A stretch of 64,000 nucleotides of DNA, taken from contig CM043959.1 in NCBI GenBank assembly GCA_014529385.2, positions 6,884,966-6,948,965 on the forward strand. The letters are read 5' to 3'. A model generated the notes under the pieces. The model did not search any database. It was given only the letters and a program-made list of their open reading frames with translations, and was not told the DNA's origin. Made by a program: the position numbers and the translations under genes. Below, in pieces: positions 11,178 to 22,100 of the stretch (its first letter is position 1; each line of letters begins with the position of its first letter). Origin of the DNA: Adiantum capillus-veneris. Its lineage: Eukaryota > Streptophyta > Polypodiopsida > Polypodiales > Pteridaceae.

Positions 11178-11626
11178 TTGCGGTATGGTCTAAAAATTTT
11201 CTCCATCAAATGATTGAACGTAGCCCTCTTGGGAGGAGTGGGCGATCGTCTAGACCGCCGTCTTCGTGGAGCCACATCTTCAGAGGAACTTAAACTTTCA
11301 TTGCTTTCTTGCTCTTTGGATTCCTCCTCTCGAATGGGAGAGAGTCTTGTTTTGGGGGTCTCTTCAAGAGGCCTCCTAAGCTCTCTCTCCTCTTGGAGAG
11401 GAAGGGAAATTCCATAAGCACGAAGTTGTTGAGTAACTTCGGCTTGCAAAGCAAGGTTGCCCATAGCTTGCTGCAACCTAGTGACGAGATAATTCACGAA
11501 CATGGGAGCATCATCATTAGCACCTTCATGTGCAAAATCAAAGCTATCAATGTTCATTCTACTCTCTTGATTATTGTCAGCCATGTTAACAAAATTTATG
11601 TATGTACTTAGTGTATGTTTTGGCAA
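11111..11626 (-). pseudogene. gag: Gag N-terminus fused by deletion to RT, element A
   Basis: The start (MADNNQESRMN) is at 11581-11583 within this frame; codons upstream are leader. The N-terminal gag region matches elements B (18092-18199 plus 37165 onward) and D (40758 onward): VNYLVTRLQQAMGN, then an Arg/Glu/Ser-rich segment. After PPKR the frame switches without a stop into ATFNHLMEKIF, which in B and D belongs to RT about 2 kb further on. Capsid, zinc knuckle and protease are therefore deleted. A smaller deletion of about a dozen bases just before the RT active site then shifts the frame. Confidence 0.85.
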
Positions 11627-11985
11627 TTCAAAACCTTAGTTGCCACTCCTCTTAGCCTTTGAAAATCGGCTCTTAAGTATCTACACCCACGGCTCGAAGT
11701 GGTTAATTATAGAGAGTAGCGGAGTAGGTCTAACATAGCACAGTTGCCAAGGGCTAGCTCCTTTCGGACTTCTTATGGCTCAATAATGGTGAAGCCATAG
11801 GCAAGTCTAAAAAGACTCCATTATTAAGTCCAAAGCTCCCGAGGTGTGCACCATCCCCCACATAGTGGGCTCAACAAAACCGATAATAGATCCCAGTTCC
11901 ACTTACCCTAATATAATTAAAAACCTCAACCATTTATAGGCTACTTAAGGACCTCTCTTCTTAAGCAAGAAAAGAGAAACCAAAT
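11627..11985 (-). other. 5' leader of element A
   Basis: About 360 bp between the primer site and the gag start. No coding potential; closely similar to the B leader at 17693-18091. Confidence 0.7.
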
Positions 11986-11998
11986 GCTCTGATACCAA
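11986..11998 (-). other. Primer-binding site of element A (initiator Met tRNA)
   Basis: TTGGTATCAGAGC on the minus strand directly after the 5' LTR, the standard plant initiator-Met primer site. Confidence 0.95.
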
Positions 11999-13647
11999 TG
12001 TAATGAAATTGGCCTATTTAATTTGAGAGTAGCAAAAATTAATGAGAGTACTTTTGAGAAATGAATTTGTGAGCATAGCGGGTGAGCATAATTGAAGATA
12101 GCAACATAATCATAGCAATTAGTTAACTTGGCATGAACAATACTTTTGCAAGAGAGAGAATTTAGAGAACATGACAACAGTTGAGGACCGGATTTATGTG
12201 GAGCCGGTCCCCCCTCTAATAGGCATTTGTATTATGATTTCTCCCATTAAGAGAGACTTGTTACAATACAATCTTTGTGTTCCTTGTGACCTAGGTGATG
12301 CAATGAAGATGGAAAGCTTCATGCATCACAAACATAACATAAACTTGAAGAAAGCTTTAACTATCCCAAACCTCAGTCCCAAGACCTCAAACACCTTCGA
12401 AGGTGGAGAGAGCTAGCAGGGAATGAGGGTAGGAAAGAGGAAGAAGAAACATTTGGTAGGAGAAAGAATTAGTTCCTCACTTATCATAACTCTTAGTTCC
12501 TCACTTATCATAACTCTTGTTGCTAGCATACATAATAGCATAGTAATGAAGAAGAAGGAGATGGCAAGATTAAGCATTGAAGCATGGATCTTGGTTGGAT
12601 TTGCACTCCACATCCAAGAGTGTTGGTGTAGGCTCTCAACCTCTCTTGCTTGGAGAAGAAGAGGGAGATCTTGCACTTTGCATAGCACACCATGAGAGTA
12701 TTTGTGAGTGTGTGTGGGTGAGTATACCCCTTAAGCAACCCCCTAGCTTGCTTGGGTCGATAACCCCCCTTGTAGCTCATGCTTGAAGCTCATTGGACCC
12801 CTCCAGGACTAGCCAATTACAAGCAGGAGGCATTACAAGCAGCAAGGGAAGCGTTGAGACAAGTGTCCCCCTTTCACTTTTGAGAGAGAGGGCTAGATAA
12901 ATGCTAAATAAATTAATTAAATATCCTAAATTATTATTGGACCCCTTGGGTGGCCAACCAATAGGCTTCAGGCACACCATGAGGGCAACATGAGGAGGAA
13001 CTTGACAAGTGTCCCTTTTGCTTTCTTTGTACCATGCATGCCTTGTGTGAGTGTGTGGGTGTTCTCTCTCATCTCCCCTCATGTAGGGCTCTCCCCCTCC
13101 TTGTAGGGATTGAATCTTTGACTTTTTGACACCTCAAGCCCCTCATGCATAGACCCAGTTCCCACCACAAGCTTGGCTCATAAGCACTTTAAGCTTGGGC
13201 TGGGTTCTCACCTCAAGTGCAACCCTAGCATCTCAAGCATGTCAAGCACCTCAAGCATCTCAATAATTAATCACCTCAAGCATCTCAAGCACCTCAAGCA
13301 CCTTAGTCATCAAGCATGACAAGCAGGACATGCACCTCGAGCTGGGTCGGGTTCCCGCGCCTCAAGCTCAGCCCTGGCTTACCTAAGGTCAAAGGCCTTT
13401 TACACACATTATTGGAGGTCTTCAATGAAGCTAACCCTAAGGTCTTATGCTCCATTTGTTAGACTTGCTCTTGATAGGCCATCTCTCATTTGGGACCCTT
13501 TACCATTGGCCCTGTGTTGAGATAGATCTATAAGCACATGTCTATATCTTAACACTTGTTCCCGTTTATTCTCCCACATTAAGTGATCAATTTAATATGA
13601 GAAAATCATTTTGGTAGGTTAGATATTAGATATTAGATTTTATGAAA
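11999..13647 (-). mobile_element. 5' LTR of element A
   Basis: 1,649 bp, nearly the same as 6901-8536. The outer terminal CA has mutated (plus strand ends ATGAAA where the partner has ATGACA), after which ACCAA repeats the left flank. Confidence 0.9.
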
Positions 13648-13652
13648 ACCAA
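13648..13652. repeat. Right target-site duplication of element A
   Basis: ACCAA, identical to 6896-6900. Confidence 0.85.
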
Positions 13653-13995
13653 TGAAAACAAAGAAAAACTCTCAAGAGAAGTAAAGATAGATTTTCAGTT
13701 AGACAAGAACCTCATGTCCTTTCGCACTTGGAAAAGATGTGGCCAACCACAGCTAGAAGATGCTCCTAAATTTGTGAGCATATCAGGAGACAAACGAGAA
13801 AAATGCTGGGGAATCATCTCCACCACCATTGAAGTAAGTTCACAGATTATCATAGCTCAATTTCACGTGATCACAGCAAAGGATATGCCAGATGACATCA
13901 TAATGGGAATGCCAATGGCCCAGAAGATGTTAAAGATACAGAACATAAACACGATGCAGTCTTCAGAGACAACCAAGAATAAAGACCATGACTAG
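13653..13995 (+). pseudogene. Retropepsin-like remnant of element E
   Basis: An open frame resuming right after element A. It has an aspartic-protease-like pattern: NLMSFRTWKRCGQPQLEDAP (where the region after the catalytic motif would be), a KFVSISG strand, a TTIEVSSQIIIAQFHVI strand pair and the C-terminal DDIIMGMPMAQK, equivalent to the I-L-G-x-x-W/F motif of retropepsins. The catalytic Asp-Ser-Gly is not recognisable; the expected place reads IDFQLDKN. It is probably an inactive protease of E. The exact family is unknown. Confidence 0.5.
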
Positions 13996-14351
13996 TCACC
14001 CGCGGACGACAACACAAGGTCCTCAAGCACAATTAAAATGGAGACTTATATCAAATAAGATCTTATTGAAGGTGATTCATCTCCATCGAACAAACCTTCA
14101 GAAGAGCTTAAAGAAAACCATGCAATAGCCACTGCAGATCAAACAGAACAAAGGGCAACCATGATAGCTATTGAGCAAAAAATGCCACCAAAGTTAGAAT
14201 TTAAGAGGAATGAGGTTGCAAAAAGTCAGGAAGCAATAGGAAGTCCAAAGATCAATCACTCATTTCAGTTAAATCAAATGATGAAAGTCAGATTAAAATA
14301 CAGAGTCTCAAGTCACCCTCCATAGAGATATAGTTAGGTCAAGATGAGACC

Positions 14352-14728
14352 GTGGCAAAAGCACGACATAAATCCTCAATAGAACTAACAATGAGAATAG
14401 CTGTAGTTCTCAGCAATACAAAAGGAGCAAGTGTTAGATGCAATGCTCTACTGGACAACGAAGCAAAGTACAATAGGGTTGAAGAAAATATCAAGAGCAT
14501 TCTAGAGCTCAGGGCAAGCCAAATAATAGAGAAATCATGGGTAAGGCTACAAGTCAAGAAAAATTGGTTGCTACCCTTAGCATCCAAAATCATGAAGAGC
14601 AGGTGAAGTTTCATGTGAAGCCCTCAAAGGAAATGCTTACAGATGGTCATCCTTGGACATCAGTGGTTAGATCAACACAAGGCCTACAAAGAAGATACAA
14701 TGTTAATACTCTCTTCTCCAAGAGGTAG
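14352..14728 (+). pseudogene. Second retropepsin-like remnant of element E
   Basis: Overlapping open frames show another protease-like pattern: VRCNALLDNEAKYNRVEE, where ALLDxxAxxN resembles ALLDSGAQTN of element C's second protease with the Ser-Gly lost, and about 90 codons later VILGHQWLDQHKA, a typical retropepsin C-terminal motif. Frameshifts separate the two halves. Together with 13653-13995, E appears to hold two protease-like segments. I call this at moderate to low confidence because of decay. Confidence 0.4.
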
Positions 14729-15056
14729 CAAACAACATTTACAGGTATTGTTAATGCTAAATTCAAAGTTGCAAAAGTCACAAGAATCAAAGATAAATCT
14801 TGCAGACAAAGGTAAAGCGAAAGTAGACTTCTCACCGATTAGCAAAGAAGGTGTGACAACATATGCCTCTACATCAAAGAACCCTCATGGATTAGCTTCT
14901 TCAAGAAAGTTAGGATTTCAAAACTTCAAGTCAATTGTTTATCCAACTGAACCTCTAAGGAGACACCCAGAAAAGAAAAGATATTTCAGCCAAAGTACTC
15001 AAGAAAGCGAAAGATAGTCAAGTAAGTGTTTGTTCCGAGAAATTTAGTCAAAGTCA

Positions 15057-15455
15057 ATGATCCAGTTTGGATTAAGGACTAGAAATCAACACATGTTAAA
15101 CCAACACATGGGATGGATAGCATCACAATGGAGCTTAAAAGAACAAGAGTACTATAGAGGTAACAGACAGATATGGGTGCCAAAACCAAAGGTTAGGGCA
15201 TATGAAGAAACGTCAAGGCTCTCCCAAGAAAAGAGGCCCACAAGGTATCAAATTCAACAATATCCTAGGATACCTAAGAAGCAGGTATACAACAAAACAA
15301 CATTGAAAGATGCTAAAGTCTACCATAACTCTCAAGAGGATATAGAACAAAGACGACTCTCAAAAGATCTTCCTCTTAGACAAGGATTTTACATAGGGTA
15401 TACAAAGATTTGTCTACCAGTCAATCACAAGCCAACTGCATCAGGAGACATCTAG
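15057..15455 (+). pseudogene. Basic Trp-Val-Pro-Lys segment of element E
   Basis: A 132-codon frame rich in Lys, Arg, Gln and Tyr. It contains NRQIWVPKPKV, matching the repeated QIWIPK motif of element C's post-integrase tail (25231-25990), and IPKKQVYNK further on. An upstream piece near 15030 reads PRNLVKVNDPVWI in another frame. The function is unknown; a basic RNA- or DNA-binding tail next to a protease-like domain is a guess. Confidence 0.4.
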
Positions 15456-15519
15456 TATGAAACCCAACCTTTTGAGGTGACAATATATATGAGCAAGTAT
15501 CTACGATAGCTTTCAATGT

Positions 15520-16044
15520 CATATGTTGCCGATCCAGCCATTATTGGCCTATCGTGGCTTGAGTCTCGAAGTGTTGAGAAAAAATGACCACAACATGACA
15601 AAAGCAAGCATGCCAAACCACTCATTGTTGGAATGAGGCTCGAACCAGGGTCTTCATGCATGCAACCAAAAGAAACCTGTCATTCTTGATATATGCAACA
15701 CTAGTTGACTCTTCCATAAGACGAAGTATGAAAGCCTTTTCACCTAAGTATCATGATTACAAGGATGTATTTGAAAAGAAGAATGTGGGAATTCTTCCCT
15801 AGCATTAACCATTGAAATGCAAGAAGGGACTCAACCACCCTTTGATTCAATATACAAGCTATGCCAATATGTTCTTGTGTAGAGCTTTGGAAGTATATTG
15901 ATGAAAACATAGCGGAGGGGTTTACACCACATTTAAAGTCACTAGCAAAGGAACCAATACTTGTGAAGAAAAAGATGGGTCTCTACACATGTGTGTAGAC
16001 TATAAATGCTTTGACAAGATTACAATGAAGAATTGAAGGATTGC
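15520..16044 (+). pseudogene. pol: Protease end and RT N-terminus of element E, cut by B
   Basis: The plus strand reads AIIGLSWLESRSV near 15540 (retropepsin C-terminal motif), then HDYKDVFEKK (15745-15775) and pieces matching the start of gypsy RT: LEVYIDENIAEGFTP, ILVKKK and CVDYK...KITMKN up to 16036. Stops and frameshifts interrupt it. Element B cuts the frame at 16044. Sequence after B (53565 onward) does not obviously continue RT, so E lost the rest of pol before or after the insertion. Confidence 0.6.
16040..16044. repeat. Left target-site duplication of element B
   Basis: ATTGC, repeated at 53560-53564. Confidence 0.92.
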
Positions 16045-17679
16045 TGTCATAAAATCTAATATCTAACCAACTCAAATGATTTTCTCATATTAAATTGATT
16101 GCTTAATGTGGGAGAATAAACGGGAACAAGTGTTAAGATATAGATGTGTGCTTATAGATCTATCTCAACATGGGGCCAATGGTAAAGGGGCCCAAAGGGA
16201 GATGGTCTATCAAAGAGCAAGGCTAACCAATGGAGCATAAGACCTTAGGGTTAGCTTCATTGAAGACCTCCAATAAATGTGTGTAAAAGTCCTTTGACCT
16301 TAGGTAAGCTAGGGTTGAGCTTGAGATGGGAACCCGGCCCAAGCTCGAGGTGCTTGTCCTGCTTGAGGTGCTTGTCGTGCTTGAAGTGTTTGTCATGCTT
16401 GAGGTGCTTGATTAAGATGCTTGAGGTGCTTGACTGGCTCCATGCTTGAGGTGCTTGACTTGCTGCATGATTAAGGTACTTGAGGTGCCTTGAGAAGCTT
16501 GCCTGAGATGCTTGTGGGAACACCCCCTAGTTCAAGTGCTTTGTCATGCTTGGTGAGTAAGGTGCTTGATCACCTAAAGTCAAAAGCATTCCTACAAGAG
16601 GGGGGGCGAGCCCTTTTCCTAGGGGCTAGAGAGAGAACACCCACTCACCACACACAAGGGAAGCCCAACTTGAAGAGGCAGCAAGGACACATGTCAGGCC
16701 CCTACCCATGTTACCTTCATGTGTTGCTTGAAGCCTATTGGCTAAGCTTCAAAGGGGTCCAATGATAAATTACATGAATTATCTAATTGTTTTAGCATTT
16801 ATCTAGCCCTCTCTCTCAAAAAGGAAAGGGGGACACTTGTCTCAAGGCTACCCCTACTGCTTGTAATGCCTCCTGCTCATGATTGGCTAGGCCTGGGAGG
16901 GTCCAATGAGCTTCAAGCATGAGCTACAAGGGAGGGTCGACCCAAGCTAGCTAGGGGCTTGCTTGAGGGGTATACTCACCCACACACACTCACAATCACT
17001 CTCATGGTGTGCTATGCAAAGTGCAAGAGCTCCCTCTCCTTCTCCAAGCAAGTAGAGGTTGAGAGCCTACACCAACACACTTGGCTATGGAGTGCAAATC
17101 CAACCAAGAGCCATGCTTCAATGCTTGAGCTTGTCATCTCCTTCTTCTTCATTACTATGCTATTATGTATGCTAGCTCAAGAGTTATGATAAGTGAGGAA
17201 CTAGCTCTTTCTCGTATGAAATGTTTCTTCTTCCTCTTCCCTACCCTCATTCCCTGCTAGCTCTCTCCACCTTCGAAGGTGTTTGAGGTCTTGGGACTGA
17301 GGCTTGGTATAGTTAAAGCTTTCTTCAAGTTTAGGTTATGCTATGATGGTGATGCATGAAGCTTTCCATCTTCATTGCTTCACCTAGGTCACAAGGAACA
17401 CAAAGAATGTATTGTAACAAGTCTCTCTTTATGGGAGAAATCATAATACAAACGCCTATTGGAGGGGGGACCGGCTCCACATAAATCCGGTCCTCAACTG
17501 TTGTCATGTTCTCTAAATTCTCTCTCTTGCAAAAGTATTGTCTATGCCGAGTTAACTAATTGCTATGATTATGTTGCTATCTTCAATTATGTCTACCCGC
17601 TATGCTCACAAAATCATTTCTTGGAAGTATTCTCATTAAATTCCGCTACTCTCAAATTGAATAGGAAAATTCCATTACA
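16045..17679 (+). mobile_element. 5' LTR of element B
   Basis: 1,635 bp; same family as the A LTRs in reverse orientation. It contains the 10-bp minisatellite (about 16320-16500) and CCAAT-type words around 16730-16910. The last 250 bp include a conserved 'ggaccggctccac...atccggtcctcaac' stretch shared with the D LTRs. Confidence 0.94.
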
Positions 17680-17692
17680 TTGGTATCAGAGC
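17680..17692 (+). other. Primer-binding site of element B (initiator Met tRNA)
   Basis: TTGGTATCAGAGC directly after the LTR. Confidence 0.95.
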
Positions 17693-18091
17693 ATTTGGTT
17701 TCTCTTTTCTTGCTTAAGAAGAGAGGTCCTTAAGTAGCCTATAAATGGTTGATGTTGTTAATTATAATAGAGTAAGTGGAACTGGGATCTAATATCGGTT
17801 TTGTTAAGCCCACTATGTGGGGGATGGTGCACACCTCGGGAGCTTTGGACTTAATAATGGAGTCATTTTGACTTGCCTACGGCTTTACCATTATTGAGCA
17901 TAAGAAGTCCGAAAGGAGCTAGCCCTTGGCAACTCTGCTATGTTAGACCTACTCCTCTACTCTCTATAATTAACCACTTTGAGCCGTGCGTGTAGATACT
18001 TAAGAGCCAATTTTCAAAGGCTAAGAGGAGTGGCAACTAAGGTTTTGTATTGCCAAAGCATACACTAAGTATAAACATAAATTTTGTTAAC
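17693..18091 (+). other. 5' leader of element B
   Basis: About 400 bp of untranslated leader, matching those of A (11627-11985, reversed) and D (40354-40757). No gene seen. Confidence 0.7.
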
Positions 18092-18199
18092 ATGGCTGAC
18101 AATAATCAAGAGAGTAGAATGAACATTGATAGCTTTGATTTTGCACATGAAGGTGCTAATGATGATGCTCCCATGTTTGTGAATTATCTTGTCACTAGG
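18092..18199 (+). pseudogene. gag: Gag N-terminus of element B, left of the C insertion
   Basis: ATG at 18092 (MADNNQESRMN...) followed by 36 codons ending NYLVTR. The frame is cut by C after the codon for Arg; it resumes in frame on the far side at 37170 with LQQAMGN. The uninterrupted version is visible in elements A (11581 downward) and D (40758 onward), which fixes the start and the insertion point. Confidence 0.9.
18195..18199. repeat. Left target-site duplication of element C
   Basis: CTAGG, repeated at 37165-37169. Confidence 0.93.
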
Positions 18200-19129
18200 T
18201 GTTAAGGTGGTTACGCCGCTAGCGGAAGCTAAATAGCGAGAACTCAACCAACAACAGAATTTGTCAGACGAGGACGGAGCTTGACCCGTAGGCGCATGGA
18301 AACAACTAGGTGGGTGTCAAATCACCTACTCAACCTTCTAATGACAATCACTACTAAGGAAATCAAATCTAAGTTCTAAAATACGCAAGTGACTGAAATC
18401 CGTACTACGAACGAATGCTATACGAAACAGGATCTAGAATCATTGAATCGATCTCAAACTCAAGGGGAAGTCTATTCACTAGGTAAGAACAACACCCTAA
18501 AGACTTGAACTGCAAAATCAACCTATAACCACTCCGTGCGGTAAACGCGTATGAAGACAGGCCGAAAAATACAAGTGATCGAAACTTGACCCCGATGGTA
18601 CTAATGTGTAGCTCTACTCGTTGTGGTTCTATAGATATGCTGCACGCTCCATTCCGACACACGAGTTGGAAGAAAACTCACACCGAAGCTCGTAGGAACT
18701 TACCACACACAGAAGCCGATAGCACGCACTCTTGGTATCTGTGCGTAGCTCTCGCCATTGCTAACACAATGGCGGTGTTGCTTCTCCACTTGCGGCTCCG
18801 TAGCTCGCGTAGCAAGTAGATAAGACTCTCTCTCTCTCACTCTCTCTCAGACACAGTCACGGCGCTCAAAAACTCACTTTGATTAATAATCTGAATCCTT
18901 TAGTTTCAAAACAATACTTTGGATTATACCTCAACTTAGGTTCACATCTGATTAACTAATTAACATCTGCAATATTACAAAACTTCTTCTTACAACTCAA
19001 TTGAAACTCATCAACTCCCTACTTTATCATTCACAAATCAAAATTAATGTCAAATTACATAAATAACAATCATTGGTTACAAATCATTGGTTGTCAAAAA
19101 AAGCAAAAAAATGTGGTAAAATCCTGGCA
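18200..19129 (-). mobile_element. 3' LTR of element C
   Basis: 930 bp. In element orientation the U3 part is 19129 down to about 18910 and R-U5 is the rest. The R-U5 part matches the 5' LTR with about a dozen substitutions in 700 bp, whereas U3 aligns only patchily. A degenerate TATA (minus strand, near 18930-18940) is present. The frames at 18405-18662 and 18586-18819 recur in the other LTR and are not genes. Confidence 0.88.
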
Positions 19130-19151
19130 CTCCCCCCCTCTCCCCCCCTTC
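19130..19151 (-). other. Polypurine tract of element C
   Basis: On the minus strand a G-rich purine run (two runs of seven G separated by AGA, with AAG in front) directly upstream of the 3' LTR. It is G-rich, unlike the mixed AG tract of elements A, B and D. Confidence 0.85.
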
Positions 19152-19153
19152 GT

Positions 19154-22100
19154 TCATCCCATCTTATTTTGGTTATAAAATAGTCTGTCGTCTTGACATC
19201 TCTGCAAATGTGATCGTAGGTTGCCGATGGTCAAGGTTGGGCCGAATATTTTGCTGTCGTGGGTGAAAAAGCCGGTGTAGAAAGCTTCTTCGAATGTTTG
19301 CATGTGGAAGCTAGGCAAAAACATAATCCTTTGGTATAGGAGATGTAACACTTTTGGAGAAGGCTGCAATGAAAGATCGTATATCATATCAGTCACCGTG
19401 TCGGCCGTCGATAGTAGACTCGAGGTCATGGCTTTATCTGGTGCGAACACTTCGATGCAAGCTAAGAGAGTCATGCAGATTTTCTTGAGCATCTGACACG
19501 AAAGGTCAGGAGAGCCAGTAAAGAGCTTGATGGTGCCCGTTAGGGTTTTCACCATGTAGGCTTTACCTATTCTCTCTCCTGCCTTTGGTCCTGGCATCCT
19601 GGGGTAATTAAGCCAATTTGGCTTCTTTTCTGCAATCCTGCCATGCTCTTTCCAGTTTCTGACTCTTGGCACCGGGCAGAAGGTTGCATCCTCCCGAATC
19701 TCCTTTGGTGCCACCACCAAGTAGATGAGGTAGGCTGGGTATTTGTTCAGCCAACCTTTCCTCCATCTAGGTTGTGAATCTACTATCTTCTTTGATTGTT
19801 CCTCCTTTGTGATGTCGCCTTCGTAAAGAGCGACATACTGCTCCTCCTCTATTCTCTTTTTCGTCTTTAGCACTTCAAATTTCATCAAAGGGAAAGGTAG
19901 GCTGGGTTGCATCCACTGTTCATGGAGCACTTTTGTGTCTAGTCCCTGAAGTCTTATGGAGATTAGGAGTCTCCTCTCCCATTCCATTTCCGCCTTGGCA
20001 CTCTCCTCTGCTGACTTTTCTATTTGGTCATGGAGCCTTTGTTCTTCTTCTTCAGAGATTCTTGAAGTCGAGGCCACCTCTTGAGCTGGGGCTGGATCTT
20101 CAATTGTGGTTGCCTCTCCAGTTTCTGGTAGCTCTATGGCTGCTCCACCTGATTCTTCTTGTGGTGTCTCTGTTTCTCTTCTTTGTTGCTCTTGTAGATC
20201 TTGGAGCTGTTTGCGGAGGGCCTCATTCTCTGTCCGTAGTGTTTGATTTTCTAATGTGAGCCTCTCCTCTGCGGCCAATGATCCCTCCGCAATGTGCAAC
20301 CTTTGCACTTGCTCTAATCTCAGCTCTCTTTGTAAGATTTGGACCGGGTCTTCCAAAGCTGGTATGATAACTCCCTCTTGTTCGGTTCCTGCTCTGCTAG
20401 CTCTAGGGGTAGTCCTGAGTCTAGTGATTGTTCTTTCTTGGAGCTCGACTCTCTCCCTTAGCTCAATGAGCTCATCCTTGGCCGCCTCCAACTCATCCTC
20501 TATCCGCTCCCTTGCTTCTTGTGCACTTGTTACTTCTCTTGAAGCCTCGGCTGGCTGGAGTATCAAGCCGTCTCTCTCGTTTTCCGCGTCATAGAGTGAT
20601 GCTTTATGACTTTCAGATTCAGTCATAGCATTCTCTAATTTTCTCTGCAACTCCGCTTCCCTTTGTTTGGCTGTCTCAATCTCTACTTCCTTTGCCTTGG
20701 ACCTTTCTTTTATCTTGCTGAGCAGTTCATGCACCATGTGCATGTCTTTTTCATCATCATCTGTCAACTCTAAAGCTCTTTCTGCCACCACCTCCACTGG
20801 CTTTGGCTCTTCTAGTACTTTCGGTTCGTCCAGTTTCTCTTCACTTTCTTTTTTACTCTTTGTTTTTTCCTCCGTTCCTCTCCGTTCATCTTGTTTTTGT
20901 AGGGTGATCCCATAAAGTGCCTCAAGGGCCTCTTCTTCGGTGTATCCTATCTCTACCAGATCCTCATAATCATTTCTCTTTTGCTGAACTGGATCTATCT
21001 TCTTTTCTTTGGTCTCGGCCTCTGGCTTTTCCAAATCATCTGTGTCCACCTCTACTGTGGTCTCCTCCACAATTTTTTCCGTCTTCTTAGGGCTTGGTAC
21101 ATCAGTAATAGAGGGATATCTGTCCTCAGCTTCCTTGGATTTCCCTTTGTCGGCTTGCCCATCTTTCTCTTGGGGCTTAGTAGACTCATCTACTTTCCTT
21201 TTCCCCTTGTCGTCTTTTTTTAGCTCAGCTTTTAATTGCTCGACAGGCTCGACAGGTTACTGCTCCAGAATAGCCTCTGACTCCTCATAAGCTTTAATAT
21301 ATTGATCGTATTGATCAATATGTGGCCTGGCTGAGCTAGTTCCGACTTTAGTGGGGTCTGGCACCCACTTTTCTTCAAAGTCACCCTTTAGAGCTCTTTC
21401 CGCTCTAAACTGCTCCACTAGTCTTTCCATTCTTGCCGCTTTCTGACTTTTGGTTTGCTTGGGAGAAACCTTCTTCTTTACTTTCTTCTTAAGTGGCACG
21501 TCCACATCCTCTTCAGGTTCTGAAACTACTTCTAGTTTCCGGCGTGCTCTTGTGGATGCCCTCTTAGATACTTCGGGCTGTTCTTCCTCCTCGTCGGCTT
21601 CTCTAAGCCACTCATTCTGAGAGGGAGCCTTTGGCCACTGATCTCTAGCTCCAATAGCTTCATAAGCTATTTTTGTCAGAATTTCCGCTCCTCCTATGTA
21701 CTTTGGCTTCTCGTTGTGCATGGCAATTACTTGCTCGTGGATGTGTTGAGCGTAATTCACCTCTTTTGGCATATTGCTCTTTAATGCCCATGTGATGGTG
21801 GTCGCAATGGCATGGGGTGGTGTCGTATACTTTTGTGGTCTTTTACTGCAAACATGAAGAAATTGGTTGTACAGTCGGCAAAGGGTTGCCGCTCTTGGGT
21901 CCGCCATATCTCCATAGGTTGCATTTTGCTTCTTGGGCCCATAGACCTCTATGGCCTCCCTTCTTTCCCTGACCGAGCTCCCTTTGTTGTGCAGCTTCAA
22001 TGCGTCTGCAATGAGCTGTGGAGTGATCTGTACTTCTACTTTCTCTCCATCCATGGCTATCAATGTGGCTTTTCCATCCTCCTGAATGGATGTTGCCAAC

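Larger units (their letters stand above)
6901..13647 (-). mobile_element. Element A: internally deleted chromovirus-like gypsy element
   Basis: A 6.7-kb minus-strand element with LTRs at 6901-8536 and 11999-13647, a 5-bp TSD (ACCAA), an initiator-Met primer site at 11986-11998 and a polypurine tract at 8537-8550. The order gag, RT, RNase H, integrase, chromodomain-like end is visible, but the end of gag, the protease and the first half of RT are deleted, fusing gag to the middle of RT. By eye the LTRs differ by a few per cent. It belongs to the same family as element B and inserted into the decayed coding region of E. Confidence 0.93.

Noticed and set aside
18405-18819. Two open frames recurring at 36433-36847
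   Set aside because: They lie in R-U5 of both C LTRs and are duplicated only because the LTRs are.
19933-20915. Plus-strand hydrophobic open frames opposite the accessory ORF
   Set aside because: Antisense shadows of the coiled-coil ORF; Leu/Ser-rich because the sense strand is Glu/Lys-rich.
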